From contig NC_072892.1 in assembly GCF_027943255.1 (NCBI RefSeq), forward strand, positions 159,218,792 to 159,282,791: a stretch of 64,000 nt of DNA. Reading direction: 5' to 3'. The notes under the pieces were generated by a model. That model saw nothing but the letters and a program-made list of their open reading frames with translations. It ran no database searches and was not told the origin of the DNA. Positions 43,309 through 53,570 of the stretch are shown one piece after another (the first letter of the stretch is position 1; every line of letters starts with the position of its first letter). The position numbers were made by a program, and so were the translations under genes. This stretch comes from Anastrepha obliqua. Its lineage: Eukaryota; Arthropoda; Insecta; Diptera; Tephritidae.

Positions 43309-44165
43309 TTATGTCTCTATCTGTGCGGCTTCGCGATGCACTGTGTCGAGGTCAATCTTTTCTTTTCGTAGTACATTCTCGATGTATTTCTTTGCCGCGT
43401 TCCAGCTGTCCTCGCGTTCGCTGATTATGTTGCTCGGTGCGATGTCGCCAATCTGCTCCCTCAGAGCATTTCTTTCCGCGAGCCATCTGTTACAACTAAA
43501 AAACGTGTGTTCAGCGTCATCGCTTGACGCTTCGCAGTATATGCTCTTGGGATCGCTTAACTTGCCCGTGCGGTATAGGTATCTCCGGAAGTATCCGTGG
43601 CTCGAGAGGAACTGATTTAAAAAGTAGTTTACTTCCCCAAAGTTCCTTTGGACCCATTTCTCAATTGATGGAATAAGTTTCGCCGTCCATCTGCCACTCG
43701 GTTCAGTGTCCCATCGGCTTTGCCACCGCAGCATGGTTTGGCACCTCCGTTCTGAGAAGCTAGTAATTACGTGTTTCTTCTTGGAATCCCACGCATCCAT
43801 TCATTCCCGGACCATGAGGTGGACGGGTATCTGCCCGCTGATCACAAAAATTGCTGCGCCTGAGGCTGAGTCAACTCTGAGTACCGGTGTTCGTTGCACA
43901 GCCTCTAGTGCTTTACGCTTGGCTTTGCAGTTTAGCACAATTCCCCATAATTCACTGCCGTACAGGAGAATTGAGCTTGTGGCCGCCATAATTAGCTTTC
44001 TTTTGCTCTGTGTTGGCCCATCGATGTTTGCCATTAATCTACTTAGCATACCCGTGACCTTTGCTGCTTTGGTAGCCGCATGCCGTATCTGGGCCCAGAA
44101 ATTAAGCCTGCAGCCAAGTTGAATACCTTAGTCTTTCACTACTATTTGCATACTGACCTCGAATA
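43309..44165 (-). pseudogene. R1-clade LINE C-terminal third, two stops
   Basis: From about 44165 the minus strand reads LGCRLNFWAQIRHAATKAAK and VTGMLSRLMANIDGPTQSKR then SILLYGSELWGI (RT thumb), RTPVLRVDSASGAAIFVISG, QIPVHLMVRE, one stop at 43801, then WDTEPSGRWTAKLIPSIEKW, NYFLNQFLSSHGYFRRYLYR and a zinc-knuckle-like end (EASSDDAEHTFFSCNRWLAE) to 43309. It is nearly collinear over 280 codons. Its 5' end meets an RTE element in the same orientation at about 44165-44190, giving a head-to-tail chimera. Confidence 0.82.
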
Positions 44166-44189
44166 GCCAGCGCCATACAGTAAGATCAC

Positions 44190-45380
44190 GAGGATGAGTA
44201 ATTGTTAAAGTGTTTTTTTCGTGCGTACGTCGAGAAAGGCCCAGCCCAAAGGTGCACCTGTTGGCAAGAGCTATTCTTCGCTGGTTCTCTTGACTGACGG
44301 TGTTGTTGGTGTTAATGCTGGATCCAAGGTCCACAAAGTCCTTAATTGCGCCAAACTCGTAATTGTCAATTGCAACTTACTGTCCAATACGCATAGACAG
44401 CAGCAGCAAAATGGTTGTTGCCACAAAGTACTTTGTCTTGCCTTCGTTTTTCGCAAGACCCACTCGACGGGATTCGTTTTCAAGACTGGAGAAAGTTGCA
44501 CTGACTTCCCGCTGACAACAATGCCAACAATATCAATATCATCAACGCAAGCGAGCAAAATTACACTTTTATAGAAAATAGTGCCGGGGATGTCGATGTT
44601 GGCGGCGCAAATAATTTTTTCCACCAGCCAATTGTAAAAATCGCATGATAAGGGATCGCCTTGTCTGAAACCCCGTTTCGTTTCAAATGGCTCAGAAAGA
44701 TCTTTGACAATTCTCACTGCATTGGTGGTGTTCGTTGGGGCCATCCTGCAAAGCCGAATGAGTTTCGCGGTAATGTCAAATTCAGACATGGTGACATACA
44801 GGTGATCGTAATGTCGAATGCGGCTTTGTAATCGACAAAAAGGTGGTAGGTGTCGATCTGCTTCTCTTGGGTATTCCCGGGGATTTGGCGTAATGTGAAT
44901 ATCTGATCGATGATATATTTGCCTGGCCTGAAACCACAGTAATAAGGCCCAATCAATTTGTTGACTAGGGGTCCAAACCTTTCACAAAGTACGCTTAATA
45001 GGGCCTTGTATGCGATACTGACAAGGTAGTTGGCGCACTCATGTGGTCACCTTTCTGGTGGATTGGACGGAGAACGCTGAGATGTCAGTCGCTTGGCATG
45101 CTTTTATCCGACCATATTTTGTCTATAAGTATTTGCATGATTTTCGTTAGCTGATCACTTCCGATCTTGACCTTGAAGAGCTCTGTCGGCAATCCATTCG
45201 CACCCGCACCCGCAGCTTTGTTGTATTTTAACTGGACTAGCTCTCGAGACCTTGTCATAGTCGAGCGGTGGAACGTCCAAATACTGTCATCAGAAACTTC
45301 ACTACTCGGCCCAACTTCTCTATTTGTGGGAGCGTTCACGTCATCACCACTTAGCATTTTTGTACGTCTATTACCAGGTT
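44190..45380 (-). pseudogene. RTE-like LINE reverse transcriptase
   Basis: Minus-strand order: LKYNKAAGAGANGLPTELFK (45210, the RT1 block N..AGxDGLP), IGPYYCGFRPGKYIIDQIFT (44955), LFVDYKAAFD with a core Asp (44830), AKLIRLCRM, LSEPFETKRGFRQGDPLSCD (44690), LLACVDDIDIVG (44560; the catalytic YADD reads CVDD), and YLGSSINTNN with RRIALANRCTFGL (44330-44230). Several frameshifts. The same family is at 57990-59090 (-). Confidence 0.82.
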
Positions 45381-45660
45381 TCCCTTTTAGTCTCTGTAGG
45401 AAGTGACGCTGGTGTTTGTTGACACTCCCCGAAATCTATAAATAATTCTCAATAAAACTCTAACGCGGGGCTTTGTGTGATTAATGAAACGTCGTGGTGG
45501 CATATTAGTGTCTAAAAATATTTTCTGTAAAATTTTATAATTTATTAAAATAAGATGCCTAGTGCTGCTTTAAAATGTCACGTGCGCCCAAATGCCTTGT
45601 CGAACGAATTCAATTCACAAGATCAGCCCAATCTCTCAACCACCGAAAAAATTCGTAGAT

Positions 45661-46265
45661 ACTCAACGACAACAATTATTGGATGAAGACGCATGTCGAA
45701 CCCTTGATGATATGTCTAAAGAGTTGGATGTTGACAGATCAACCATCGGTTAACGTTTGATTGCGATGGAAATGGCCCAGAAACCAGATAACTGGGTACC
45801 ATAACAATTGAAGGAGAGGGATATCGAGAGACGTTTGGTGGCATGTGAGATGTTTCTTGAACGGCAATAAAGAAAAGCTTTTCTGCATTCCATCGTCACT
45901 GGCGATGAAGAATGAATCTATTATCATAACCCTTAGCGTCGAAAATGTTGGAGCCTGCCAGGTGAACCAGGTCCATTGACAACGAAAAAATGTTCATTCT
46001 TCAAAGCTTATGCTGTGCATCTGATGGGATCAGAAGGGTGTCTCTATTATGAACTCTTTAAACCATCTGAAACCATCACTGGCGATTGTTGCCGACTGCA
46101 GCTAATGCATTTGAATCGAGCTCTCAAAGAAAAGCGGACCACAGGTTGCTAAATCGGTGCAGAAATATTTAAAGGGATTGAACTGGGAAATCTTTCCCCA
46201 CTCGCCGTATTTTTCAAACATTGCACCTTCGGATTCCCATCTATTCCATTCAATACTTCACATAT
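45661..46265 (+). pseudogene. mariner relic, mellifera-like
   Basis: QRQQLLDEDACRTLDDMSKE and LDVDRSTIG (second helix-turn-helix), LKERDIERRLVACEMFLERQ, FLHSIVTGDEE with the first Asp near 45905, CWSLPGEPGPLTTKKC, YYELFKPSETITGDCCRLQL and HLNRALKEKRT. After a frameshift, the HSPYF.NIAPSD-like end near 46200-46235 keeps the third Asp. The second-Asp block is deleted. At least six stops; no inverted repeats found. Confidence 0.75.
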
Positions 46266-46399
46266 TTATGTATTATTTAATTATTTAAATATATCGCAAC
46301 TTTGGCTAAGAAAGAACGGAAACTTATTCGCATTCTTGGGCGTCATTTTCTCCCTCAGAAAAAGATTTTTCCCCCTATTTTTTTAAATAAACTCGGTGC

Positions 46400-46760
46400 G
46401 TTCGCTATTATTATTTATTCGTTTCACTCCTTGAAGAAACATAAGGCCTCTACAAAGGTTTTTCAGCGTACGCGATTTTGTGCTGTTGCCTTAGCAGCCC
46501 CCCACATGGTGTTAATTGAACTTTGGTCGTTCAGGGTGAATCTACGCCAGGTATTTTTCGACAGACTACGTCCTCCGGTCGTCAGCAAAAGTTCAACTCT
46601 GTCGTGAGAAACCATGTAATTCCTCTGGGCCGCGTGGTGAAGCACATAACATCATTCAAAATGATGGCAAATAGTAGAGGAGAGAAGGAGCAGCCTTGTC
46701 TTACTCCAGCATTAGTAGAAAATGCAACTAAAGAACTAATTAGAAGAATCATAGAACGAA
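46400..46760 (-). pseudogene. RTE-like LINE: RT fragment joined to C-terminus
   Basis: NAGVRQGCSFSPLLFAIILN DVM (46710-46640) is the RT4/5 block (G.RQGC.LSP.LF). After a region with a blurred FADD motif, the C-terminal W..AKATAQNRVR motif follows near 46480. The RT middle and thumb are deleted. Confidence 0.65.
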
Positions 46761-48190
46761 TCGTTTTATTTAGGTATTAAGGGAAAGCTATTAAAACTTT
46801 TCTATAGTTTTTTAACAACTACGAGTATAAGGTTTTTTGTAAAAATGGGCATCTTGAAGTCATCTGTAATAGTTAACGAATCGTCGAGGGCACATTGTGG
46901 CCACTCTTGCTTCTCATTCTTATTGACGATTTACCAATTAAAGCGAAATTTTGAAAAGATTTTTTTTTTGTAAATTCGTATTATGTCTGATAGATAATAT
47001 GTCAAATAGACCTGGAAAATTTTCACATGGGGGGAGCGGGGAATATTTTATGTCTAAATTTTCCAAAAATATTTACTGGAATTGCGTAAAGTAGTGACAA
47101 ACAAAACTACTTCAGTTGTAATCATAATTTTTAAAATTCAAAAGGACACAATGCGCCGCATTAACCCGTTAGTTGACCTAAGGGCGGTCAATGTGACAAC
47201 AGCAAGCCAACGCAAACAACAACACTATGCACAAACGTTGTGAATTATGCGCGCCCACAATGCAATAAATTTTTTTCTTTCGCCACGCAGTCACACACAA
47301 AAGAAAATTGAGAAAAATGCGAAAAAGATTGAAGCGGTGCGGGCGGATTACTGGCCACGGTTACTTGTACAGCGAAACGAAATTCCGACTAAACGACAGC
47401 CGAATTCTCCGCCAACAGCAACAATAAAAAATTATTAAAGCAATAATAATAATAAAAAAAGAACCTTTCAGTGTGAAAGGGTGAAAACGTGTGGCCGGAA
47501 CGCGCATGCGCAACCAGCACCAAAACCATATTCCTCCAGCCACACGGCCAGCCAGCACGTCGACATTGTCGACCAAAATACTCTGTATGTTGCAGATGGA
47601 GTCGAAGAGAAGACATCTTCAGCATCTGCATGCGCTGCCCCATTGCACGGCGGGGCGGTACTTCGAATGCCAACGATGATTCATTTCATGCGCCTGCCTC
47701 AAAACAGCAACCCAAGACTCATAACTCCAATGTCCAAGCGTATTTTTGGAGTTGTGCGATTGTCGTCGGCTTACTGGAAATTTTGTTAGCCAAGTTGGCA
47801 TCTGACGCGGGCATTCCTGGCTCAGTCTCAGTGCAAAAGCATCCATGCCTGTATGTGCGGCTGTATGGACATTTGTACATTTTGTGCTTAAGTGTGTTTG
47901 CGTGTGTTGTTGTGCGACTTGAATACGCGCAGACTGCTTGGGGTCTCTGAGAAATTCCACAGCGCGCCTGCTTACCCAAGCCAATTCTTTGGCATGGATG
48001 TGCAAGGCTCAAATAACCAAGAAGCTACCAGCTACGAATTCGAGGCCTGATTGTCTGCCTCGCCGTCTCGTGTGTACGTTTGGCGCAAGTGCGCTCATTT
48101 GGCTTTTGCTTTTATAACTAAAAATTATAAAAAAAAATATTAAAAAAAAAAATACATGACATACATAACCTAAAAAAACAAAACAAAAGG
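46761..48190. other. Gene-poor; right half may be host 5' flanking DNA
   Basis: 46761-47230 is AT-rich with nothing recognisable. 47230-48060 is less AT-rich and stays open in several overlapping frames on both strands (up to 153 codons at 47489-47950). Multiple mutually overlapping frames without motifs argue against coding. An (AAT)n patch lies at 47440-47455 and A/T runs at 48120-48160. Its position just upstream of the exon at 48394 fits a promoter or 5' untranslated region, by inference only. Confidence 0.3.
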
Positions 48191-48393
48191 AAGATCTGCG
48201 TTTACTTGGAAATCGAGTGCCTAGTTGCAACAATTGTTAACCATCTATGCAGCCAACAATCAAACAAACGAGCAGGCAGCAACTAGCAGTGTAACAGCGA
48301 TCACCGACAACTAAGCAACTATAAAAAAACGGAATTCAGCAAGTTGCAAACAAGATTGTATTGCAATTCTACGTGTTGCTTGCCAACGAAAAG

Positions 48394-48434
48394 ATGTCCC
48401 AAGCAGCCAACACGACGTCAGTGGTGCACAGTGT
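48394..48434 (+). CDS. Candidate first coding exon of a host gene (14 residues)
   Basis: ATG at 48394 lies in the good context GAAAAGATG and opens MSQAANTTSVVHSV, ending exactly at a strong 5' splice site, GT-GTAAGT, at 48435. The upstream 190 bp (CAACAATCAAACAAACGAGC...) have the A/C-rich look of a fly 5' untranslated leader. No second exon was found in the window. The Tc1 element at 48548 would lie in the first intron. The short length makes a chance match possible. Confidence 0.35.
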
Positions 48435-48547
48435 GTAAGTAAAGGAATAACGAGGCACATAAGGGGCTCTCGACTTGGGATACTAAACCAAACTGCAGCT
48501 CTGAAAAGTCCGGAGCTATATTTGAATACATAAGTATTCATAGTCAC

Positions 48548-49335
48548 AAACTTGAAGAGAGACCCTCAGCTAACACCAAAAGATGCTGCGGCTGCTATTG
48601 GCAAAAATGTTAGTCGATGGACAACAAGGAGAGCCCTTCAAAAAATCTGATACGTGGCTGAGATCAAAAAGAAAAAACCGGCATTATCTAAAAAAAATGT
48701 TCAGGATCGTTTAAAATTTGCCAAAGAACACCGAGACTGGACCATAGACGACTGGAAAAAAGTTTTTTGGTCAGATGAGTCCGAATTTAACCGCTACCAG
48801 TCCGACGGGAAGCAATATTGCTGGAAGCGTCCAGGCGAATCATTGCAAAGACGCCATTTAAAGGAAACCGTCAAGCACGGAGGCGGCAATGTTATGGCGT
48901 GGGGTTGCTTTACGTGGTGGAAGCTTGGTCCCTTAGTAAAAATAGATGGCATAATGAAAAAGGAGGACTACCTGAGTATTCTTCAAACCCATCTTACCAG
49001 CTTTGTGAACGTATGCGCATATCAGTCAGCTGAACTTACAGGACGGAGACCCCAAGCATACAGCAAAGGTGGTTAAGGAATGGCTTACGACTCAAAGTTT
49101 TAAGTTGATGGAATGGCCCCCACAAAGTCCCGACCTCAATCCGATTGAGAACTTGTGGTCAATACTGAAGCGGCGGTTGGGACAATATGATACTCCCCCA
49201 CTAACCTCGACATGTTATGGCAAAGAATAAACTATGAAGGGAAGCAAATTCCCCACGACATTTTGCACAATTTGGTAGAAAGTATGCCTAGACGTATTCT
49301 TTCAGTCATAAAAAATAAAGGTCTATGGGCCAAGT
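48548..49335 (+). pseudogene. Tc1 DD34E transposase, 5' truncated
   Basis: LKRDPQLTPKDAAAAIGKN is the second helix-turn-helix region; after one stop the frame 48654-49076 gives KNVQDRLKFAKEHRDW, VFWSDESEFNRYQSDGKQYC with the first Asp, and VKHGGGNVMAWGCFTWWKLG. A frameshift near 49025 leads to [17 protein letters not shown] (second Asp) and [20 protein letters not shown] with the final Glu 34 residues on. Then GPSI, reading out near 49335. One stop and one to two frameshifts, so relatively young. The N-terminal domain (about 70 residues) is missing. Confidence 0.87.
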
Positions 49336-49583
49336 ATTAAAAAAAAACCAACAAAATTGCACTTTCAAAAAGTGCAAAACTGAGTACATACGAGTACCAT
49401 TCATTTTTTATTTTTGTACGGTTTATGGAATATTCTGTTTTTTGTTTAATTATGAAATTTTGTTAATTATTTGTTATTGAATAAAGAAAAAAAAAATTGT
49501 TTCATTTGCTTTGATCGTTTTCATTCTGTGGGCATTTTTGTGCAAAGTCTTCGAACATGTACTCAGTTTTGCTCCCCACTGTA
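48548..49583 (+). mobile_element. Tc1-type element, 5' truncated, with 3' inverted repeat
   Basis: The 3' end GTACTCAGTTTTGCTCCCCACTG terminates at 49581 before TA (49582-49583), the usual Tc1 target. A 16-bp motif GCAAAACTGAGTACAT at 49373-49388 is the exact inverse of 49557-49572, so the 3' terminus contains an internal inverted copy, as in IR/DR-type Tc1 ends. No 5' inverted repeat was found upstream of 48548. Confidence 0.75.
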
Positions 49584-49689
49584 AGTGACTCTGTTCCCCT
49601 TAGAAATTTCACGAGTACTCAATGCATTGTCTGTCTTCGTGGTCTTCGCCTCAATTCAGTGAGCGCTGCACAAGTACATCGACTTGCAA

Positions 49690-49925
49690 GGTCGCGAGAT
49701 CCTACTGGCCGACGGTGTGTTGGATGCACTCAAAAGAGCTTCTAAGGTTTGTGGGCACATTTACCAGACATTATCCGCAGGGTATGCATGATGTATGGCT
49801 CGGATGAGGTGGAATCATCTCAGCACCTTCTCCTCAGTGGCCCTCCTCTCGCTAGGCTAAGATCTAGGCATCTTGGTTCTCATTTTAAATATCAAGAATT
49901 GGTTTACACAACCTGGTTTGGTTAG
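49690..49925 (+). pseudogene. LINE 3' scrap (zinc-knuckle region)
   Basis: MYGSDEVESSQHLLLSGPPL ARLRSRHLGSHF (49790-49880) resembles the C-terminal E..QHLLCECPALARLRLRHLG stretch of I/LOA LINEs. A frameshift occurs upstream (CGHIYQTLSAG). Minimal evidence, but the motif order fits. Confidence 0.5.
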
Positions 49926-50138
49926 TCATCGTTCGCCCTTTTTTCATAATCCTCAGATCTGGGTTTCTTTAACTTGATTGTAATACGGGAAGGGAAGAAT
50001 CAGTATTAAATACATATATATCAAAAAAGATTATAATTAATTTCAAATGGTTATAATTAATTTCAATACATTTTTTTCTTCGGAATATCCTACCAGAGAT
50101 TTGTCAGTAAGACGACAATTCAGAATCTTGCTTTAGCA

Positions 50139-50202
50139 AACTTCAAAACGCGCACCGCAAATAGGAGGAGGAGCTCGCCCAAACTTCCAAAAAGGGTGTA
50201 AG
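50139..50202 (+). repeat. Short dispersed repeat, partial copy 4
   Basis: ACGCGCACCGCAAATAGGAG GAGGAGCTCGCCCAAAC then AAAAAGGGTGTA: the right third of the short repeat. It is cut at GTGTA exactly where the full repeat continues GTGTACGAGCC, consistent with insertion of the neighbouring mariner at that TA. Confidence 0.6.
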
Positions 50203-50580
50203 TGTGAGTTAATGAAACTTCACGAAACTCTATAAAATTATTCAATAAGATTTCCATTAGCTGCAGTAACTTCCTCGATCCGGGTCCCGACACTATTGCA
50301 TGCACGAACCGAATGATCTTTATTCACATCGACCATGACGGCATTAATTCCAGCCTTCAAAGCAGAAATGGTGTTATGAGAATGCTTATTGGTTTCACGC
50401 TCAACTACGCCCCATACGTTGTAATCCAGAGAATTAAGGTCTTGGGAGTTATGCGGACATAAGTTCGGTGTAATGTGGTCATGGAAATTTCAAAATCAGC
50501 CATCCAATCTAGTGTCGCCATCGCTTTATGTGAAGGAGCAGAGTCTTGCTGGAAAATGCATGGGCTGTCATGGCAACTTT
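50203..50580 (-). pseudogene. Tc1/mariner-family transposase C-terminal half
   Basis: IFQQDSAPSHKAMATLDWMA (50550-50490) carries the second catalytic Asp. After a frameshift, HITPNLCPHNSQDLNSLDYN VWGVVERETNK carries the third Asp (about 38-39 residues later), and KAGINAVMVDVNKDHSVRAC to GNLIE-stop near 50258 is the C-terminus. The spacing and VWGVVER motif suggest a DD37-39D-type lineage, different from the other mariners in the window. Its upstream half is missing: LINE sequence begins at 50585. Confidence 0.7.
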
Positions 50581-50584
50581 CTTT

Positions 50585-51330
50585 ACTTTCCCTTATTAAA
50601 CTCAGAATAGAGCTGGATGAATTGAACGTATGTGCCGTTCCTCTGGCTGCAAATGTCTGGCCGAAATGTCTCAACCTTCTCCGCGCTATGGCGCTACATT
50701 CAAGGTGAAAGTGCATGGGAGTCTCCAGAGATTGGTCGCAGAAACGACAAGAGCCCGTATGCCAAAACCCGATCATGTGCAGATGACTACGCAGTCTGCA
50801 CTGGCCTGCAAGAATACCCGTGAACATTCTCAGTTTATTCTTGGGGAGTGCTATGAGTTTTTTATGCCTCTTTTGATTATACCTTCTCTGTGAGGATTTT
50901 GCCTGGCGTAGCCCCATAGTTTGGTGCCAGCAAACCTCCCTTAGCTTAACTCATGAGCTTCTCCTTGATGGTGCGTTGTCTCGCAGCAAGAAACGGCTCG
51001 GGTCCTACTAAAGGCAAGGCCGCAGCCTCTCTCCCCAATGCAACCGCTATTTCATTCCCAGTTATAGTCCTATGTTCTGGGACCCTAATTATTCAGATGC
51101 AATTGTGCATTCCTAGTAGATTAAGTCTCTCAGTACGCTCAAGGATCAGTGAGGACTTGAGCTCACGGAACCATAGAGCCATGAGTGCCGTCTAACTGTC
51201 GCTCAGAATTGCAGTTCGTTTATTCCGGAAATTTCTCCTTTCTTTCGGCTTAAAAAATGCTTGGAAAACTACCCATCGGCACAGAACGCTTGGTTCTGGA
51301 GCCGTAAATTCTAATGATGGGATTTTCGAA
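50585..51330 (-). pseudogene. LINE RNase H and zinc-knuckle (family of 4004-4770)
   Basis: Minus strand: remnants of RNase H (SSLILERTERLNLL, then RVPEHRTITGNEIAVALGRE near 51060), RQRTIKEKLMS then MGLRQAKSSQRRYNQKRH (50915), LAGQCRLRSHLHMIGFWHTG (50790) and the knuckle CRFCDQSLETPMHFHLECSA (50745-50690), RRLRHFGQTFAARG, LSLIRESKES. The 170-codon frame 50917-50405 joins this to the mariner below without a stop, which is a fusion by chance. Related to 4004-4770. Confidence 0.78.
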
Positions 51331-51504
51331 TCACCTGTATACTAGTGCAGGGTACTCTCCTGGAGTTTCTTTTCAAATGCAGGTATACTCCAGTTTAATT
51401 TCTTGTTAAGTTCAATTCTGAACTTCCTTTCGAATTTGATCATCTTAGTGATATCATCTCTGGTTAACTGGGTAAGTGGGAGCTGCAGCCTTAGCACTTC
51501 CATG

Positions 51505-52826
51505 TTTTTTTTTTGTCGGGCAACTAGCAAGTGCAGCACTCAGACATTAATTAATCCATTGCACTACACTCGGGTTCCCTTTTAATTTTCTTTAAATCTA
51601 CCAGATATCCGAAGAAATCTGAGTAGATCTTGTAGGTGGTCGCTTCTTAACACATCAGTGCCAAGGACCTCAAACCTGATTCGAGCGATGGCGGGACAGA
51701 CGCACAGGAAGTTGTCTGCCGTCTCATTCTCCTCTTCACAAGGTGGGCAGAGTACACTTTCTGAGATGCCCACCCTTTCCATGTGCTTCTGCCTAATAAG
51801 AGAAGGGTTTTCGACAGTCGATCGGACATGACAGGTAACATCAGTTTAGTCCATCTGCAGCCTCTCTCAGCCCACAGTGCGGCCGATTCCCAAAAAGATA
51901 GAGCCGATAGAGTTTTTTTGTCTTTGGGTTGGCTACAGTAATGCCTTGAGTAGTGAAAACCGTTCATAGCAACGTCCCTAAGTATCCTCTGTATTTTCAG
52001 TCGCAACGTGGCCTTCGTTTGAGCATCGTATTATTGTCGATGAATAGTGAAAGTTGTACACATTTGAAAGATTTTGTAATGGAGTAAATTGAACAAAACC
52101 AAATGGAATCATCTTCGGAAGGTTAGTAAAATACGAGAAATCTTTAGTACATATCAATACCTCGACACAAAATTTTTAGCTGCAGCAATACGTAGATACA
52201 TTTTTTGCAATTTTTTTTATAACATTTGAGTTTTTAATACAACGCCGTCATATGCTGCTTTGAAACCTATTAAAGGTTACTCAAAAAAGTAATGGTTACT
52301 GAATAAAATAAGATTAAGCTGCTACCACTTGCTACCTTGCGACCCCGAAAACATATACATTTACATGCATCTTGATTATGTTCTTGAATATACGCTATTT
52401 CACGTGAGGGGGTGGCCAATAGGGGTGGAAGGGGGTGGATTTTCAAAATTTTAAGATCAAATTCGTAATCAACGACCCCGACAACCCCCGAGTAAGAAAT
52501 TTTTAATCAATTACTTAATTTTTTGAGTTTTGGCCAGCTTTTCGGGAATCGGCCGCACTGTGCAGCCTGCCAAGCTCGCTTGTGGGTTGTAGTAAGCCAT
52601 TTGCTAACCGTGGCTTTGGTGGCCGCAGAAGGGAGTGGCAAAACGGTCTCTGGGCCAAAGAAGTTGGTCTCGTTTCCCACGATACCCACGTGTCCCGGGA
52701 CCCATGTTAGCATCAGGCTGTTATGTCCACCGACATAGTTCAGCCTAGATTTACAGGACTCAACTACCCCTGATGGGGTTGAGCGGCTGTCTAAGGCCAT
52801 GAGCGCAGCTTGGCTGCCGAAGCCTT
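51505..52826 (-). pseudogene. LINE RNase H end (family of 7503-10460), split by a MITE
   Basis: Upper part 52826-52563: SQAALMALDSRSTPSGVVES CKSRLNYVGGHNSLMLTWVP GHVGIVGNE (RNase H C-terminal motif) and VSKWLTTTHKRAWQA. Lower part 51872-51505: ERGCRWTKLMLPVMSDRLSK and, in shifted frames, KVYSAHLVKRRMRRQT / CPPCEEENETADNFLCVCPA, then the 3' untranslated end CTGCACTTGCTAGTTGCCCG and an A-tail (T-run 51508-51517). Removing 51873-52562 plus one 5-bp repeat restores ..AWQA-ERGCRW.. exactly as in the copies at 9085-9120 and 40930-40975. Confidence 0.85.
51868..52567. mobile_element. Transib-like MITE, 690 bp, CACAGTG termini, 5-bp duplication
   Basis: The ends are perfect 19-bp inverted repeats, CACAGTGCGGCCGATTCCC, at 51873-51891 and 52544-52562. 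CAGCC is duplicated on both sides (51868-51872 and 52563-52567). Two paralogous LINE copies in the window show the empty site with one copy (9098-9102 as GGCTG; 40946-40950). CACWRTG termini plus 5-bp GC-rich duplications are the rule for Transib transposons, relatives of RAG1, and CACAGTG equals the RSS heptamer. No catalytic gene remains. A possible relic first exon (ATG 52103, MESSSE, then GGTTAGT at 52121) and a relic C-terminus near 52455-52506 are only suggestive. Confidence 0.8.
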
Positions 52827-52939
52827 CTCTGGTAATATTCAGCAGGGTACGCTTGGCTAATTGTTGAATAACTATATAGAGCAGTGTTAGCTCAAGCATT
52901 ACCTACCGGCATCGCTCTCGTGATGCACACGCATGCTAA

Positions 52940-53248
52940 GCACTGAAGATTAGTAAGTGCTACCCGCTCCGTCGAAAGAGTGTCTCTCGATGCCCAAGGG
53001 ACCGCTCCATTGGTCTCATTATCATGATTTACATCCATCTTAATATTCTTTGGCTACAGCCCCAAGATTTTCTTACTAAACATTTGCAGATCATGAGAGC
53101 CTTTGTTGCTTTGGACAAGGTTGCGTCAGCGTGCCTCTTCCAGTTAAGATCGGTATCCAGGATAAAGCCAAGATACTTAACTTCGCTGAACAAATCAAGA
53201 GCAACCCCGTCTGTGCTGATCTCTTTCATTCAATATCCAAACTCATAG
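52940..53248 (-). pseudogene. LINE RT thumb fragment
   Basis: MKEISTDGVALDLFSEVKYL GFILDTDLNWKRHADATLSK ATKALMICKCLVRKSWGCSQ: the YLG..LD..LNWK.H thumb motif of I/LOA-type LINEs, 66 codons open, then a stop and IMIMRPME (the V.RP.L.YG block). Fragment only. Confidence 0.75.
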
Positions 53249-53250
53249 TT

Positions 53251-53570
53251 GTGTTTACCGGTCATTGGACGATCGGTAGGTAGACACGTAGTAAAGCTAG
53301 GCTTACCATTTAATCCACATTGCAGAAGCTGTGGGGACCTTTCAGACAAACTGACTGACAGACTGTTGCGCACTTTCTCTGTAAATGTCCGGGTTTAGTA
53401 GCTAGACGATTAAGGTCAGTAGGTGTTCCTTTCTTCGACAGCCTGGGGCAGTGTTCCAACCTAAATGTTATCAACCTTCTCCACTACATAAGCAGGTCTG
53501 GTTGAATGTAGATATCTGCACGTTGGAAGTGTCAGATTGATATCAAAAAGGCGCCTCAGTGCTACATGTG
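53251..53570 (+). pseudogene. LINE 3' end, same family as 61085-62070
   Basis: GTGTTTACCGGTCATTGGAC opens a segment closely similar to 61757-62070, including the zinc-knuckle region (PFNPHCRSCGDLSDK...HFLCKC). Extra bases (GACTGACAGACTGTT) break the frame near 53355. The segment runs past the stop into 3' sequence shared with the 61.7-kb copy. Confidence 0.75.

Noticed and set aside
47489..47950. 153-codon plus frame and the overlapping 102- and 128-codon frames
   Set aside because: Open frames overlap on both strands with no domain, no codon pattern and no splice support; a less AT-rich noncoding region explains them.
50405..50917. A single 170-residue host protein
   Set aside because: The frame is part LINE zinc-knuckle and part transposase; both halves align separately to element families.
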